The notes below the pieces were generated by a model that saw only the letters and a program-made list of their open reading frames with translations, did no database searches and was not told where the DNA came from. 29,975 bases of DNA from Conidiobolus incongruus B7586 (Eukaryota > Entomophthoromycota > Entomophthoromycetes > Entomophthorales > Conidiobolaceae). Below are positions 1-10,528 of the stretch, piece by piece. The stretch spans positions 1 through 29,975 of the forward strand of contig JNEM01008623.1 of the NCBI GenBank assembly GCA_000697335.1, written 5' to 3'. Numbering within the stretch: the stretch's first letter is position 1; each line of letters opens with the position of its first letter. The position numbers and the translations under genes are program-made.

Positions 1-3000
1 ATTGCCGAGCGCAAGACTATTGTCATGGAAGATTTGGCTAAAGCTGAACCAGCTGTCATTGAAGCTCAAAACAGTGTCAGAAATATCAAGAAACAACATC
101 TTACCGAAGTCAGATCTATGGCCAATCCTCCTGCTCCAGTCAAATTGTGTATGGAAGCAGTATGCATTTTATTGGGTCACAAAATTGATAGTTGGAAGAC
201 TGTCCAAGGTGTACTTCGCCGTGATGACTTTATTTCATCTATTGAAAACTTTGACACCAATACCAAGATCACTAAAGCGATTAGAGATAAGATGAATAAG
301 GAGTATTTGAGTAATCCCAATTTTAACTTTGAAACCATGAACCGTGCTTCCAAGGCTTGTGGACCATTAGTTCAATGGACTATTGCCCAAGTTAACTTTG
401 CTTCCATCCTCGATAAAGTTGGTCCTCTCCGTAAGGAAGTTGAAGAACTCGAAAAGAGTGCTGAAGAAACTCAAATTATGGCTTCTAAAATGGAAAAGAT
501 GGTTGCTGAATTAGAAAGCAGTATTGCTGTTTATAAAGAAGAATACGCTGTTTTAATTAGCGAAACTCAAGCCATCAAATCCGAAATGGAGAGAGTCAAA
601 TCTAAAGTTGATCGTAGTTTGACACTTCTTTCCAGCTTGTCTTCTGAAAAGGAGCGTTGGGAAGCTTCAAGTCAGGCTTTTGATACACAAATGGCTACTA
701 TTGTTGGTGATGTATTGCTTTCTTCGGCATATATGGCTTATGGTGGTTATTTCGATCAGCAATATCGTGAAATTTTATTTAACAAATGGACTAGCCATCT
801 AATCCGTTCAGGTATTCAGTTCAAGCAAGATATTTCTCTCACTGAATATCTATCAACTGCTGATGAACGTCTATCATGGCAAGCAGACTCTTTACCAGCT
901 GATGATTTGTGTATTGAAAACGCTATCATGTTGAAGAGATTCAACCGTTACCCCTTGATTATTGATCCTTCAGGTCAAGCTACTGCTTTCTTGGCTAACA
1001 AATACAAGGATCAAAAGATTACTGTTACTAGTTTCTTAGATGATGCTTTCTTGAAGAATCTTGAAAGTGCTCTCAGATTTGGTAACCCCTTACTTATTCA
1101 AGACGTTGAAAACTTAGATCCTATTATCAACCCTGTTCTCAACAGAGAATTGCGTCGTACTGGAGGTCGTGTATTAATTCGCTTAGGTGGCCAGGATATC
1201 GATTTCTCACCTTCATTCACTCTTTTCTTATCTACTAGAGATCCTTCTGTCAACTTCCCTCCTGATGTCTGCAGTAGAGTTACTTTTGTTAATTTCACTG
1301 TCACTAAGGGCAGTTTACAAGTACAATGCTTGAACAAGGTTCTTAAGAGTGAAAGTCCTGAGACTGATCAAAAGCGATCTGATCTCATCAAATTACAAGG
1401 TGAATTCCGCTTGCGTCTGCGCCATCTCGAAAAGTCATTACTTCAAGCTCTCAGTGAATCTAAAGGCAATATACTTGATGATGATAACGTCATTGAAACT
1501 CTTGAAACTCTCAAGAAAGAAGCTGCCGAAGTCACTCAAAAAGTTGAGGAGACTGATACTATCATGCAAGAAGTCGAAGCGGTTACTGCTATCTACACAC
1601 CATTGGCCCAATCGTGCAGCTCTTTATTCTTCGTCATGGATCAACTCAATCTCCTCAACCATTTTTACCAATTTTCACTTGATTTCTTCTACGATATCTT
1701 TAACTATGTTATCAATCCTGAAAATCCTAACCTGAAGGGTATCACTGATCAAAGCCAAAGACTTGATATCTTAACGCGAGATTTATTCACTGAAACTTAT
1801 CGTAGAACTTCATTAACACTGCTTCACCATGATCACATTGTTTTCGCTACTCTCCTTGCCCAAATCAGAATTAAGAATACTCCTAACCAAGTTGACGATT
1901 CTGAATATGATTTCCTTACTGGAGGAAGTGATGTTATTTTGTCTAAGAACTCTGAAATTGACAAATTCCCTCAAGGTCTCTTCACTGAAGAAATGGCCCA
2001 AGCTATTGTCAGTCTTTCCAAGGTTCCATCTTTCTCTAATGTCATTTTCCATGTTAATAACAATGTTGACGCATGGACTGATTTTGTCAATGATACTAAT
2101 GGTGATTTGAACCTTGTTCCAGAATGTTGGGAGAGTGAAGATTCTAGTAATCCTGTCGTCAATGCTTTACGCAAGGTTCTTGTCGTTAAATGCATCCATC
2201 CCGATTTGGTCATCTCTGCTTCTACAGCATTTATTGACACAGTATTTGGACAAGACTTCTTATCTCAAAATGATCTCAACCTCAAACACTTAACCTTGGA
2301 AGAAATTTCTGCATCTACTCCTGTTGCACTTTGCTCAGTTCCTGGTTATGATGCCAGTTATCGTGTTGATAATTTGGCTTCAGAAGTTAGTGCTCGCTGT
2401 ACTTCTGTTGCTATGGGATCTGCTGAAGGTTTCTCATTGGCAGATCAAGCTATTTCCTCTGCTGTTAAATCTGGTACTTGGGTTCTCCTCAAGAACGTTC
2501 ACTTGGCGCCATCTTGGTTGAGTCAACTTGAGAAGAAACTTCACAGCATGAAGCCCCACAAGTCCTTCCGCCTCTTCTTAACTATGGAAACTAATCCCAA
2601 GGTTCCCGTTAACTTGTTGAGATTGTCTCGTGTCTTATTATTCGAACCTCCTCCAGGTATCAAGGCCAACTTGCATGAATCCCTCAACTCTATTCCTACA
2701 AGCAGATTTGCTAATGGACCTATTGAAAGAGTGAGATTACACTTCCTTCTTGCATGGTTACATGCTGTTGTCCAAGAACGTTTGCGTTATGTTCCTTTGG
2801 GATGGAGTAAAACTTATGAGTTCAATGATGCTGATTTAATGTGCGGTTTGAACACTATTGATATATGGTTAGATAGTGTAGCTCAAGGCAGATCTAACTT
2901 ATCTCCCGATAAGATCCCTTGGGACGCTCTTCGTAGCTTGATTTCTCAATCTGTTTATGGCGGTAAGATTGATAACGAATTTGATCAAAAATTGCTCGAT

Positions 3001-4128
3001 TCATTTGTCAAATCCTTGTTCACACCCAAGAGTTATGAGTACAACTTCGCTTTAGTCGACAAGACTAAGGAGAGCGACGCACTCATTATTCCTGATGGTA
3101 CCAAGATTGATCAATTTATCAGCTGGGTCAATACCTTGCCAGATATTGAACCACCTAACTGGCTTGGTCTTCCTTCTAATGCTATGAAGGTTCTTCTCAC
3201 TCAAAAGGGTCAACAATACTTATCCAAGGTGCTGAAGATGAAATCCATTTCCGATGATGACGATAGCTTTGACCCATCTCAAGGATCTTCTAAAGATTCT
3301 TCTAGCCAACCCGCTTGGATGAGATCATTGCAGTCTTCTTGTGAATCTTGGTTAGCTTCTCTTCCAGAAAAGCTTGACTACTTGCCCCGCACTCCTAACT
3401 CTGCTGCCAACCCACTTTTCCGTGTCTTTGATCGTGAAAACAGTATTGGTCGTAAATTATTGAAGACTGTTCGCGATGATTTGAAGAACTTGATCTTAGT
3501 ATGCAAAGCTGAAATCAAGCAAACTAATCATTTGAGACAATTGATGGATACAATTGTTAAAGGCTTGATTCCTAATCACTGGAAGAAATACAAAGTCTCC
3601 TCTGATACAACGCTTATCAACTGGGTCGCTAATTTCAATCATCGTTTGGACCAACTAGCTGACATCAACTCAAAGGGTGTTGATATTGACTTTGCCAAGT
3701 ATCCTGTCTGGCTTGGAGGATTGTTCTTCCCTGAAGCTTACATTACTGCCACTCGCCAGTTTGCCGCCCAGAAACACCAATGGTCACTTGAAGAACTCGT
3801 CTTACAAGTCGGTCTTGGCCAAGATGCTTCAAACGATGATATGTTTGTCATCCAGAATTTGAAACTGGAAGGTGCCAATATTGACACTGCCAATAATTGC
3901 TTAGAACTTGCATCCAATGCCATTCAAACCAAGATCCCTACAACCACTCTTATTTGGGTCAAGAAGCAAACTGTTAATGCTACCACTCCTGATAACAATC
4001 TCCACACACTCAACCTTCCTGTCTATCTCAACCACTCCCGCTCTGAACTTCTTTTCACATTTGATTGTTTCGGTAATGATAACTGGAACAAATTTGCTCA
4101 AAGAGGTGTTGGTTTAACTGCTGCTTAA
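1..4128 (+). CDS. DYN1: Cytoplasmic dynein 1 heavy chain, C-terminal part (5' partial)
   Basis: This is the minus-end-directed microtubule motor subunit of cytoplasmic dynein. The reading frame is open from base 1, so the true start lies left of the window; the stop TAA is at 4126-4128. The visible 1375 codons cover, in order: the end of stalk helix CC1; the microtubule-binding domain with the conserved NPPAPVKL turn (about nt 121-150); the long coiled-coil CC2 (about nt 410-680); AAA5 (from about nt 690); AAA6 (about nt 2400-2700, with GTWVLLKNVHLAP and FRLFLTMETNPKVP); and the C-terminal domain, with PAWMRSL, WLGGLFFPEAYITATRQ and WSLEELVLQVGLG. It ends in a RGVGLTAA tail where animal chains have RGVAVLCTE. 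A Ser/Asp-rich linker (about nt 3240-3315) lies where animal dynein 1 has an acidic linker, which favours dynein 1 over axonemal chains. Full-length family members are about 4100-4650 residues, so about 70% lies outside. No intron is seen in these 4.1 kb. Confidence 0.97.
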   Translation: MAERKTIVMEDLAKAEPAVIEAQNSVRNIKKQHLTEVRSMANPPAPVKLCMEAVCILLGHKIDSWKTVQGVLRRDDFISSIENFDTNTKITKAIRDKMNKEYLSNPNFNFETMNRASKACGPLVQWTIAQVNFASILDKVGPLRKEVEELEKSAEETQIMASKMEKMVAELESSIAVYKEEYAVLISETQAIKSEMERVKSKVDRSLTLLSSLSSEKERWEASSQAFDTQMATIVGDVLLSSAYMAYGGYFDQQYREILFNKWTSHLIRSGIQFKQDISLTEYLSTADERLSWQADSLPADDLCIENAIMLKRFNRYPLIIDPSGQATAFLANKYKDQKITVTSFLDDAFLKNLESALRFGNPLLIQDVENLDPIINPVLNRELRRTGGRVLIRLGGQDIDFSPSFTLFLSTRDPSVNFPPDVCSRVTFVNFTVTKGSLQVQCLNKVLKSESPETDQKRSDLIKLQGEFRLRLRHLEKSLLQALSESKGNILDDDNVIETLETLKKEAAEVTQKVEETDTIMQEVEAVTAIYTPLAQSCSSLFFVMDQLNLLNHFYQFSLDFFYDIFNYVINPENPNLKGITDQSQRLDILTRDLFTETYRRTSLTLLHHDHIVFATLLAQIRIKNTPNQVDDSEYDFLTGGSDVILSKNSEIDKFPQGLFTEEMAQAIVSLSKVPSFSNVIFHVNNNVDAWTDFVNDTNGDLNLVPECWESEDSSNPVVNALRKVLVVKCIHPDLVISASTAFIDTVFGQDFLSQNDLNLKHLTLEEISASTPVALCSVPGYDASYRVDNLASEVSARCTSVAMGSAEGFSLADQAISSAVKSGTWVLLKNVHLAPSWLSQLEKKLHSMKPHKSFRLFLTMETNPKVPVNLLRLSRVLLFEPPPGIKANLHESLNSIPTSRFANGPIERVRLHFLLAWLHAVVQERLRYVPLGWSKTYEFNDADLMCGLNTIDIWLDSVAQGRSNLSPDKIPWDALRSLISQSVYGGKIDNEFDQKLLDSFVKSLFTPKSYEYNFALVDKTKESDALIIPDGTKIDQFISWVNTLPDIEPPNWLGLPSNAMKVLLTQKGQQYLSKVLKMKSISDDDDSFDPSQGSSKDSSSQPAWMRSLQSSCESWLASLPEKLDYLPRTPNSAANPLFRVFDRENSIGRKLLKTVRDDLKNLILVCKAEIKQTNHLRQLMDTIVKGLIPNHWKKYKVSSDTTLINWVANFNHRLDQLADINSKGVDIDFAKYPVWLGGLFFPEAYITATRQFAAQKHQWSLEELVLQVGLGQDASNDDMFVIQNLKLEGANIDTANNCLELASNAIQTKIPTTTLIWVKKQTVNATTPDNNLHTLNLPVYLNHSRSELLFTFDCFGNDNWNKFAQRGVGLTAA

Positions 4129-4381
4129 TTCCTATAATTACTACACCTCATTTTTACTCTTATTAAACTTATTTTATTATTATAACCATTTTTTATTTTG
4201 TCTAAATTGATGATTTCAAACTTTTTCAAATGTTTTTATTATACGTAATTATCAAACTATTGATTTACACAATTTAATATTTTTAAAATAGGTAAATAAC
4301 ATTTTTTTTCTGGTATAAGTAATGCGATTTATGACATTCTAATCATGAAATAAAAAATTATAATTTAATTATATCAAATGG

Positions 4382-4408
4382 TATATATATATATATATAT
4401 ATATATAT
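4382..4408. repeat. (TA)n microsatellite
   Basis: An uninterrupted TA dinucleotide tract of 27 nt lies about 250 nt downstream of the dynein stop codon. It is a simple repeat, likely length-polymorphic, with no function visible. Confidence 0.95.
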
Positions 4409-4619
4409 TCAGAACTGATCGAATCAATAATATGACTTGAATAATAAGAATTGTATCATATTTAGTTCCAAATCAATAAAAAATAGTCTGAAGTAAATAT
4501 TAAGAAATGATATTTCTGAAAGTTGAATGTATAAGTTATAATTATTTTCTGTCTTTCTAATATTTTTTTTCATTTTATACTTTATCAATATATTCTAATT
4601 TTAACGATTCCTAGTAGAA

Positions 4620-4925
4620 CGTTAATAATAGATAAGGAGGTGGCTTGTTTATGGCCTGTTTGGTAGTTTAGGTTAGGGTGTTTTATCAGGGTTTGTTAAG
4701 GGTTTAGTGGGCTGCATAGAAGATCAGAGGTGATGATGGTAATGTATCTTCTATAGACCAATTTTTGGCTGTAGGTAGTGTAAAGAAGTGTATTGTGTTG
4801 CTAGAAGAATGAGACCTTGAAGTGGTGTGATAGGCCTTTTGGGGTTAAAACTACATAAGGTAATAGATCGCGAGATGAAATTGGTAGGGTGGGTTACCAT
4901 TTATGTAACCACAATACATTGGCAT
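4620..4925 (+). ncRNA. GC-richer, G/T-skewed island; candidate structured non-coding RNA
   Basis: About 300 nt stand out from the AT-only surroundings by many G residues on the plus strand. No frame is open for any useful length. A 9-bp perfect hairpin pairs ATAGAAGAT (4716-4724) with ATCTTCTAT (4746-4754). Six nt after it is AATTTTTGG (4760-4768), identical to a consensus Sm-protein binding site of spliceosomal-type snRNAs. A second hairpin near the right end pairs GGTTAC with GTAACC around a 7-nt loop (about 4892-4910). I could not match it to U1, U2, U4, U5, U6, U3, SRP, RNase P or RNase MRP by their conserved words. It may instead be a decayed gene or a regulatory block. The strand is assigned only from the Sm-like word. 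Confidence 0.3.
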
Positions 4926-4984
4926 TATAAAATTTAGTTCTTTGTGGTTTAAGTTGATTAGATTTTTTCAAATGTATATTAACA

Positions 4985-5007
4985 ATTATTATTATTATTA
5001 TTATTAT
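4985..5007. repeat. (ATT)n microsatellite
   Basis: Between seven and eight perfect ATT units lie just right of the GC-richer island. A simple repeat with no function visible. Confidence 0.9.
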
Positions 5008-7076
5008 CAACGTTAATCCTTTGTTATGATATATTCTTAGTATCATAATTAATAAATCCATATATCTTCAGTAATTAACTGATTGAGAATTCATAAATCA
5101 ATCACAATCTTAACCAAAGCTGATGGTATCAAAGTTTGTCAACATAAAAAAAATCTAAATCAAGCAAATAAATAATATAAATTTATGTTGCTCAAATGTT
5201 ATAATATTAGTGTGTATACTATTTCAAGAACTATTTTCAACTATATTCATATTGTTTCCAAATTTAATAATTCTAATACAAATTCAACACAAGATAAATA
5301 TCAAGATTTGTCAAACTAGAAGAGAAATTAATTCAATTATGTAATGAATTTCAAGACAAATTTAGTATTAGAAACTAAATTTTTATGATAAAACTTTATA
5401 AATGATCTTATAATACTGAGTTATTTATTACTTCAAGAGATTAGATATTCAGTCTTAATAATAATCAAGGATTTGGAAGAAAAATGAATATGGGGAGAGT
5501 AGAAATATAACTCAATTTATTTTATTCTTGATTATTTGCTAATAATTGAAATATAATTAATTAGTATGATTTGAGCGATATATTCAGCTTTGATGAATTG
5601 ATCATATTGCTCTAATTAAAGATATATATTAACTTGAAATATGAATATATAATTATTAATAATAGATTATTTAAAATAAATTTTTAGTTTTTCATAGCAT
5701 TTAATATTTCAAATATTCAAAACAAATATATATATATTATTATTTTTTCAAAATTAATAAGGTTGACAAAAATATCATTATTTATCTTAAACAAGATCAT
5801 AGTATTAATATGAAAAAAAGTTATTTTAATATTAGATAACTATAAATCACATATATTGATTGATAGTGAACTGGACGAAATGAATTTGGAAAATACTTTT
5901 TACCAAGCAATACCACTGTATTATTAAAATCCTATTATTGAATAATTCAATGCTTACAAGGGTACTATAAAAAAGAAGTAATAATTATACTAATTACTGT
6001 ATATTGAATAATCCATCAAAATCCTTTTATCTGAGTATATTTGGAACTATTATAGTTTCCATTAATCATAAGAAATATAATATGAAAAAAATCATTTAAG
6101 GTTGATTTAGACATTAGAAAATACAATCATATTATTGAATATTTAAATATAATAATTTAAGTCACAATATAAATATTTGAATTATATTGTATATATTTTA
6201 TAATTTTAATATAAATAATTACTAAATATTTAATAGTTAAATTACTAGATAATAAAGTAATAATTTTATATTTCGATATCATTTTGTTATTATTTAACTA
6301 TGAAATATTATTTAATATGTTATTAATTTGAACAGTATAAACTATTTAAAATAAGTAGTTAAATATTTGTTCAGATCTATGATATTTTATTCCACAAATA
6401 CTGTGTACGATACATAAGTTATATTGGATTTTACTAAAAAAATATAGTTAAACAATTAAATTTAAATATAAATCTTGTTTGGTCTATGGCACATAACTTG
6501 ACTCTAATCAATGCTTTTGTGATCATTTATTCAGTTTGAATTAAGAATTGAAGATACTAAAAATATATATTTTTAATATATAAAATACTTAATCTATTAA
6601 ATTAATCATTATGTATTCTATCATGATAAAATATATAATTCAAAAATAATTAATATTGAATATATTTTTTTATAAATTGTTAATCAGTTTAAATGAAAAA
6701 TAAAGATAAATTTTAAAACCATGTTAATTTCATAAATACTAAATATATTAAACTTTAATAAAATTAATATTAATATATATCAATTTATAGTTTTTAATAA
6801 AATTAATTTGATATGAACTTTTATTTTCAGTATTAGTTTATTATTTCAAAAAATAATGTCAATATGAAGAAATTCGAGTTATTAATTTAACATAATGAAA
6901 ACACCAATATTTCAAATAAGAAATCTCAATGAATATGAAATTATACTAAAATACTCTATTGAATATATATTGCTCTTTTTAATATTATAATAGATAGATG
7001 TAATCAATCTAAGTTTAACTAAAATATTTCTAAATTAATTTGATCATTGTCAATTACTTATCTTAAAACATAAATT

Positions 7077-7093
7077 AATAATAATAATAATAA
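7077..7093. repeat. Short (AAT)n microsatellite
   Basis: Between five and six AAT units within the AT-rich spacer. A minor simple repeat. Confidence 0.8.
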
Positions 7094-10000
7094 ATATATT
7101 TTATAGCCTATTAAAAACAATGATATAGTATGTTACAATCATATACTATATAATATAGTTTCAAAGATTTTATTTTTTTTTAATATATATTTCAAATAAA
7201 AATTTTTCAAAAATTTATATTTAATTATATATAATATTCTAAACAGCTATAATAATATAAATTTGATTCCACATATTCAAGTTAAATTATTATTATTGTT
7301 GTTCTTATTATTATGTTAATTTAATTCTTATTTATATATTATAAAACATATAAATTATAAACTAATATTTCCCTAAAATGTCATTCAATTTCTAAGTTTG
7401 GTATATTTTAATTCAAATTAAATATACTAAGGATTAAAAATAAATTAATAAAAGATATTTTTTATATGATCTTCAGGAGTCAATGTTATTATACCAATAA
7501 TGCTTTAAATACTTAGGTGATTTTACAAAGAATATTATGATTATATAAATAAATCGCTATAAGGAATATGATAGTGAAATTTAATCAAATTTACTAAATT
7601 TTCAATGATTAACTTAAATATAGTTATATTTAAAAATTAAAGTATATATATAAATATAATTATTACGACCTTTAATTTATAAACAACATTAAAAAAGTAT
7701 TTTTAAAACATGATAGCACCATAATACAATAGAAAAGATATTTAGCACTAATTTTCATTCAAAGTGATACTATCAATCATGATAGTATATATGATAAACT
7801 AAATGTTTCAAAATCATAAAAAATGATTATTTTTTATTTGAGATTTATTAATTTAACTTATATTAATTCATATTAGATTATCTAAATTTATCAGATTATA
7901 TTAATATTTTAATAAAATTATTTTATAATAATAATTCAGTTAGTAAATTAATTATAATATAAAATATTATAGATAAACTAAATAAGGTGTTTTCAATATT
8001 ATTTTTACTAATATAGTATTAATAATTTCGAATTATATATATCTGTAATTTAAAAAGATAACTAAATTTCCCATTGATAAACAAAATTTTTATCATGCTG
8101 ATTGTACAATCACTAATTTGTAAATTATAATCAATAATAAATTTAGATTATTTGAAATATGATGAAATCATCAATTCGATATATATCAAATTTTGTATAA
8201 ATTATATTTAGTGAATTTTATAGCCATTTAACTTTTAATTTATAATATAATGTTTTAGTTTATTAATTATCATTTTAATTTGATATAACATTTAAATAAT
8301 TATAAATGTATATATATACTATCAATAAATTATTAATTGATATAATATTAAAAATCTTTGATTAATATTAAATTATTAAATTTTATTTAATTTTTAATTT
8401 AATATGATTTTAAATTGAATTGATAAAATTTATTTATTATTATCATTAATTTATTCATTTTTATCTAATATTAAATATAATTAATAAATTTTAGATGTAT
8501 GATGATAATAATCAACATTTATTTAGTTATTGATAATATATCTTATACAGTCTACAATATTTGTGATAAAATCTGTGCTATATTATATTCTATTAGAATG
8601 ATTATCTTTAACATCTTATCAAAGAGCTGAATAGAATTGATGAATTGATACTAATCTAAAATCTAATATTTTATAGATTTGATATTTTAATATTTGATAA
8701 TAAAAATCTATCATTTATTAAATTTAAATTTATACTTTTTTATCTGATTAATCTTGTTATTTCAAATTCAACAAACTATTTAATTTGATAAATCTATAAA
8801 ATCAATTGGTATCAATATAACAATCAGATAAATTCACTATCAAATAGGGGTATTATAGATCTTGATCTAATGTCTGACTAAAGTGACTTAACTGGATTCT
8901 TTAATTTCATCTTTAAATAGGGGCTAAGATCGAAATTGATAATATTTTGATTAATTAATATAGAAAATTCAGTCTTTTGTATATATATTACTTAAGAAGA
9001 ATTCACCTGATATTAATAAATAAATTTAGCAAATTTATATTATAAATTGATTTTTCTAAATATTTTAATTTTAAAAAATATGTGAATTTCTCATATATTA
9101 ATGTAAATTTTTTTTGTATTAAAAAAATTATAATTAAATATATTAAAAATATATTACTATATATCAATTTTATTAAAAAAAAATTTCACAATTTTAATAA
9201 TTTTATATTATTAAATTTTTAATTAAATTTTATATATTAAAAATAAAAATTAATATATATTTTTTTAATGATATAAAAATTACATAATATTAAAATTCGA
9301 AATTTATTACAATTTATTGACTAATAAATGACTTCAAAATTTAATTATCATAAAATTTTCCATATTTATTTATATTATTTGAGAAATAAATAATGAAAAG
9401 GTATCACAAATACTGATTTTGCTGATCTTGAATTAAATTGATAACATTTGATATTTAGTGATGTCATCCAACTTTTTCTACCTTTGTGATTACTTTCCTA
9501 ACATCAGTGAAATCAATGAGAATATCTAAACAGTTATGATAACATCCAATATAAAAATGGTGAATTTAAAATTTCTTTCAAAAGATAAGATAATATAATG
9601 TGATTCATCATTAATCATTATTAATTGAGGTTAATTTATTCATTTTTATAACTGAAATATTTTATTTTATTTTATTATCCACTATTTAAAAATTAAAAAA
9701 TTAATAAGATAAAATAAAAAACTAAATATAGTTAAATAAAAAAAGTTTATTTTTAAAAAAATTATCTCATTTAATAAAAATATTATTTTTTTTAATTAAG
9801 AAATCTCAGAATAAAAATATTTTTCATTATAAATACTTAACCTTATATAATTATAAGTCGATATGAATATTATGCTTAATTATCCAATGATTTGGATTGA
9901 TTTAGTTAATGATTCCGTAAAATTCCATTCTCACCATTTGAAAAATTTAATCAAAATTAAGTTTCGAATTTGAATTGAGAGTTTTCACATTCAAAAGGGA

Positions 10001-10199
10001 GTTTATTGGAAGTAATGGTGTCACTTTTTATTGATGCTTTTTATTGAATTATTCCTTATTAAGTATAATTCATACCTTGACTCTATTTTGATTATCATTG
10101 AATGGGAAAATAGTCAAGTTAACAATATCGATTGACAGGAATTGTGTGTAAAACAATTTTGAAAAGGTTGATTTAAAATAGAAATTTGAAATTTAATTA

Positions 10200-10528
10200 T
10201 AAATTGGTATAAAAGTAATATGGTAGAATACTGTATTTTGATTGGTTCAATTAGGTTCGTTTGTCCTCCATAAGGATTTTAATTGGTTAAATCATCGACT
10301 ATTTATAAGTGTCATATTTCATTCGTTAAAATTTCCAAATTAATTTATTCTAGAGTTGTGATAGATTGATATGATCCATCAAATTGATGACTTTCCGATT
10401 CCATTAAAGTCAATTCACATTTAGCGTTATTTAGAGAATAGTGAGACTGCGAAGTTATAAATAGAGGGGATAGTCATCAAGTTCAGTGATTGATTGTACA
10501 TTTATTATTTTAAACATTTTTATTAATT
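10200..10528 (+). promoter_or_regulatory. Putative promoter of pyruvate carboxylase (TATA box, CCAAT-type words)
   Basis: A TATAAATA element at 10456-10463 lies 66 nt before the start codon. Inverted CCAAT words (ATTGG) occur at 10203-10207, 10241-10245 and 10282-10286, which in fungi are typical binding sites for the HAP/NF-Y complex. Base composition is less extreme here than in the spacer further left. The motifs are read by eye; that they act as promoter elements is inferred from position. Confidence 0.4.

Larger units (their letters stand above)
4129..10528. other. 6.4 kb AT-rich intergenic region, gene-poor
   Basis: No ORF of 60 codons or more occurs on either strand across this spacer, and I found no tRNA or spliceable gene in it. 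The sequence is dominated by A/T runs and simple AT words. It contains a (TA)n tract, a few trinucleotide runs and one GC-richer island (4620-4925, listed separately). A smaller less AT-rich patch lies at about 8845-8935, with two copies of AAATAGGGG about 70 nt apart. The last 500 nt grade into the pyruvate carboxylase promoter. I see no terminal repeats or transposase or polymerase remnants. Confidence 0.8.

Noticed and set aside
4668-4712. TTAGG and TTAGGG-like words in the island, suggesting a telomerase RNA template or interstitial telomere repeat.
   Set aside because: The template-like C-rich strand is opposite to the strand carrying the Sm-like site, the words are irregular, and there is no tandem array. 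Too weak to claim.
4729-4737. GTGATGA, a perfect box C of a C/D snoRNA.
   Set aside because: No box D (CTGA) follows within a snoRNA length and no terminal stem closes the unit.
4830-4850. GGCCTTTTGG, a word found near the 5' end of U2 snRNA.
   Set aside because: The following U2 sequence, including the branch-site recognition GUAGUA, is absent, and the word lies after, not before, the Sm-like site. The word is also partly self-complementary, so it can arise by chance.
8668-8802. A 13-bp inverted repeat (AAATCTATAAAAT) spaced by about 110 nt.
   Set aside because: In such AT-rich DNA inverted words of this length arise by chance, and no flanking duplication or coding remnant supports a mobile element.
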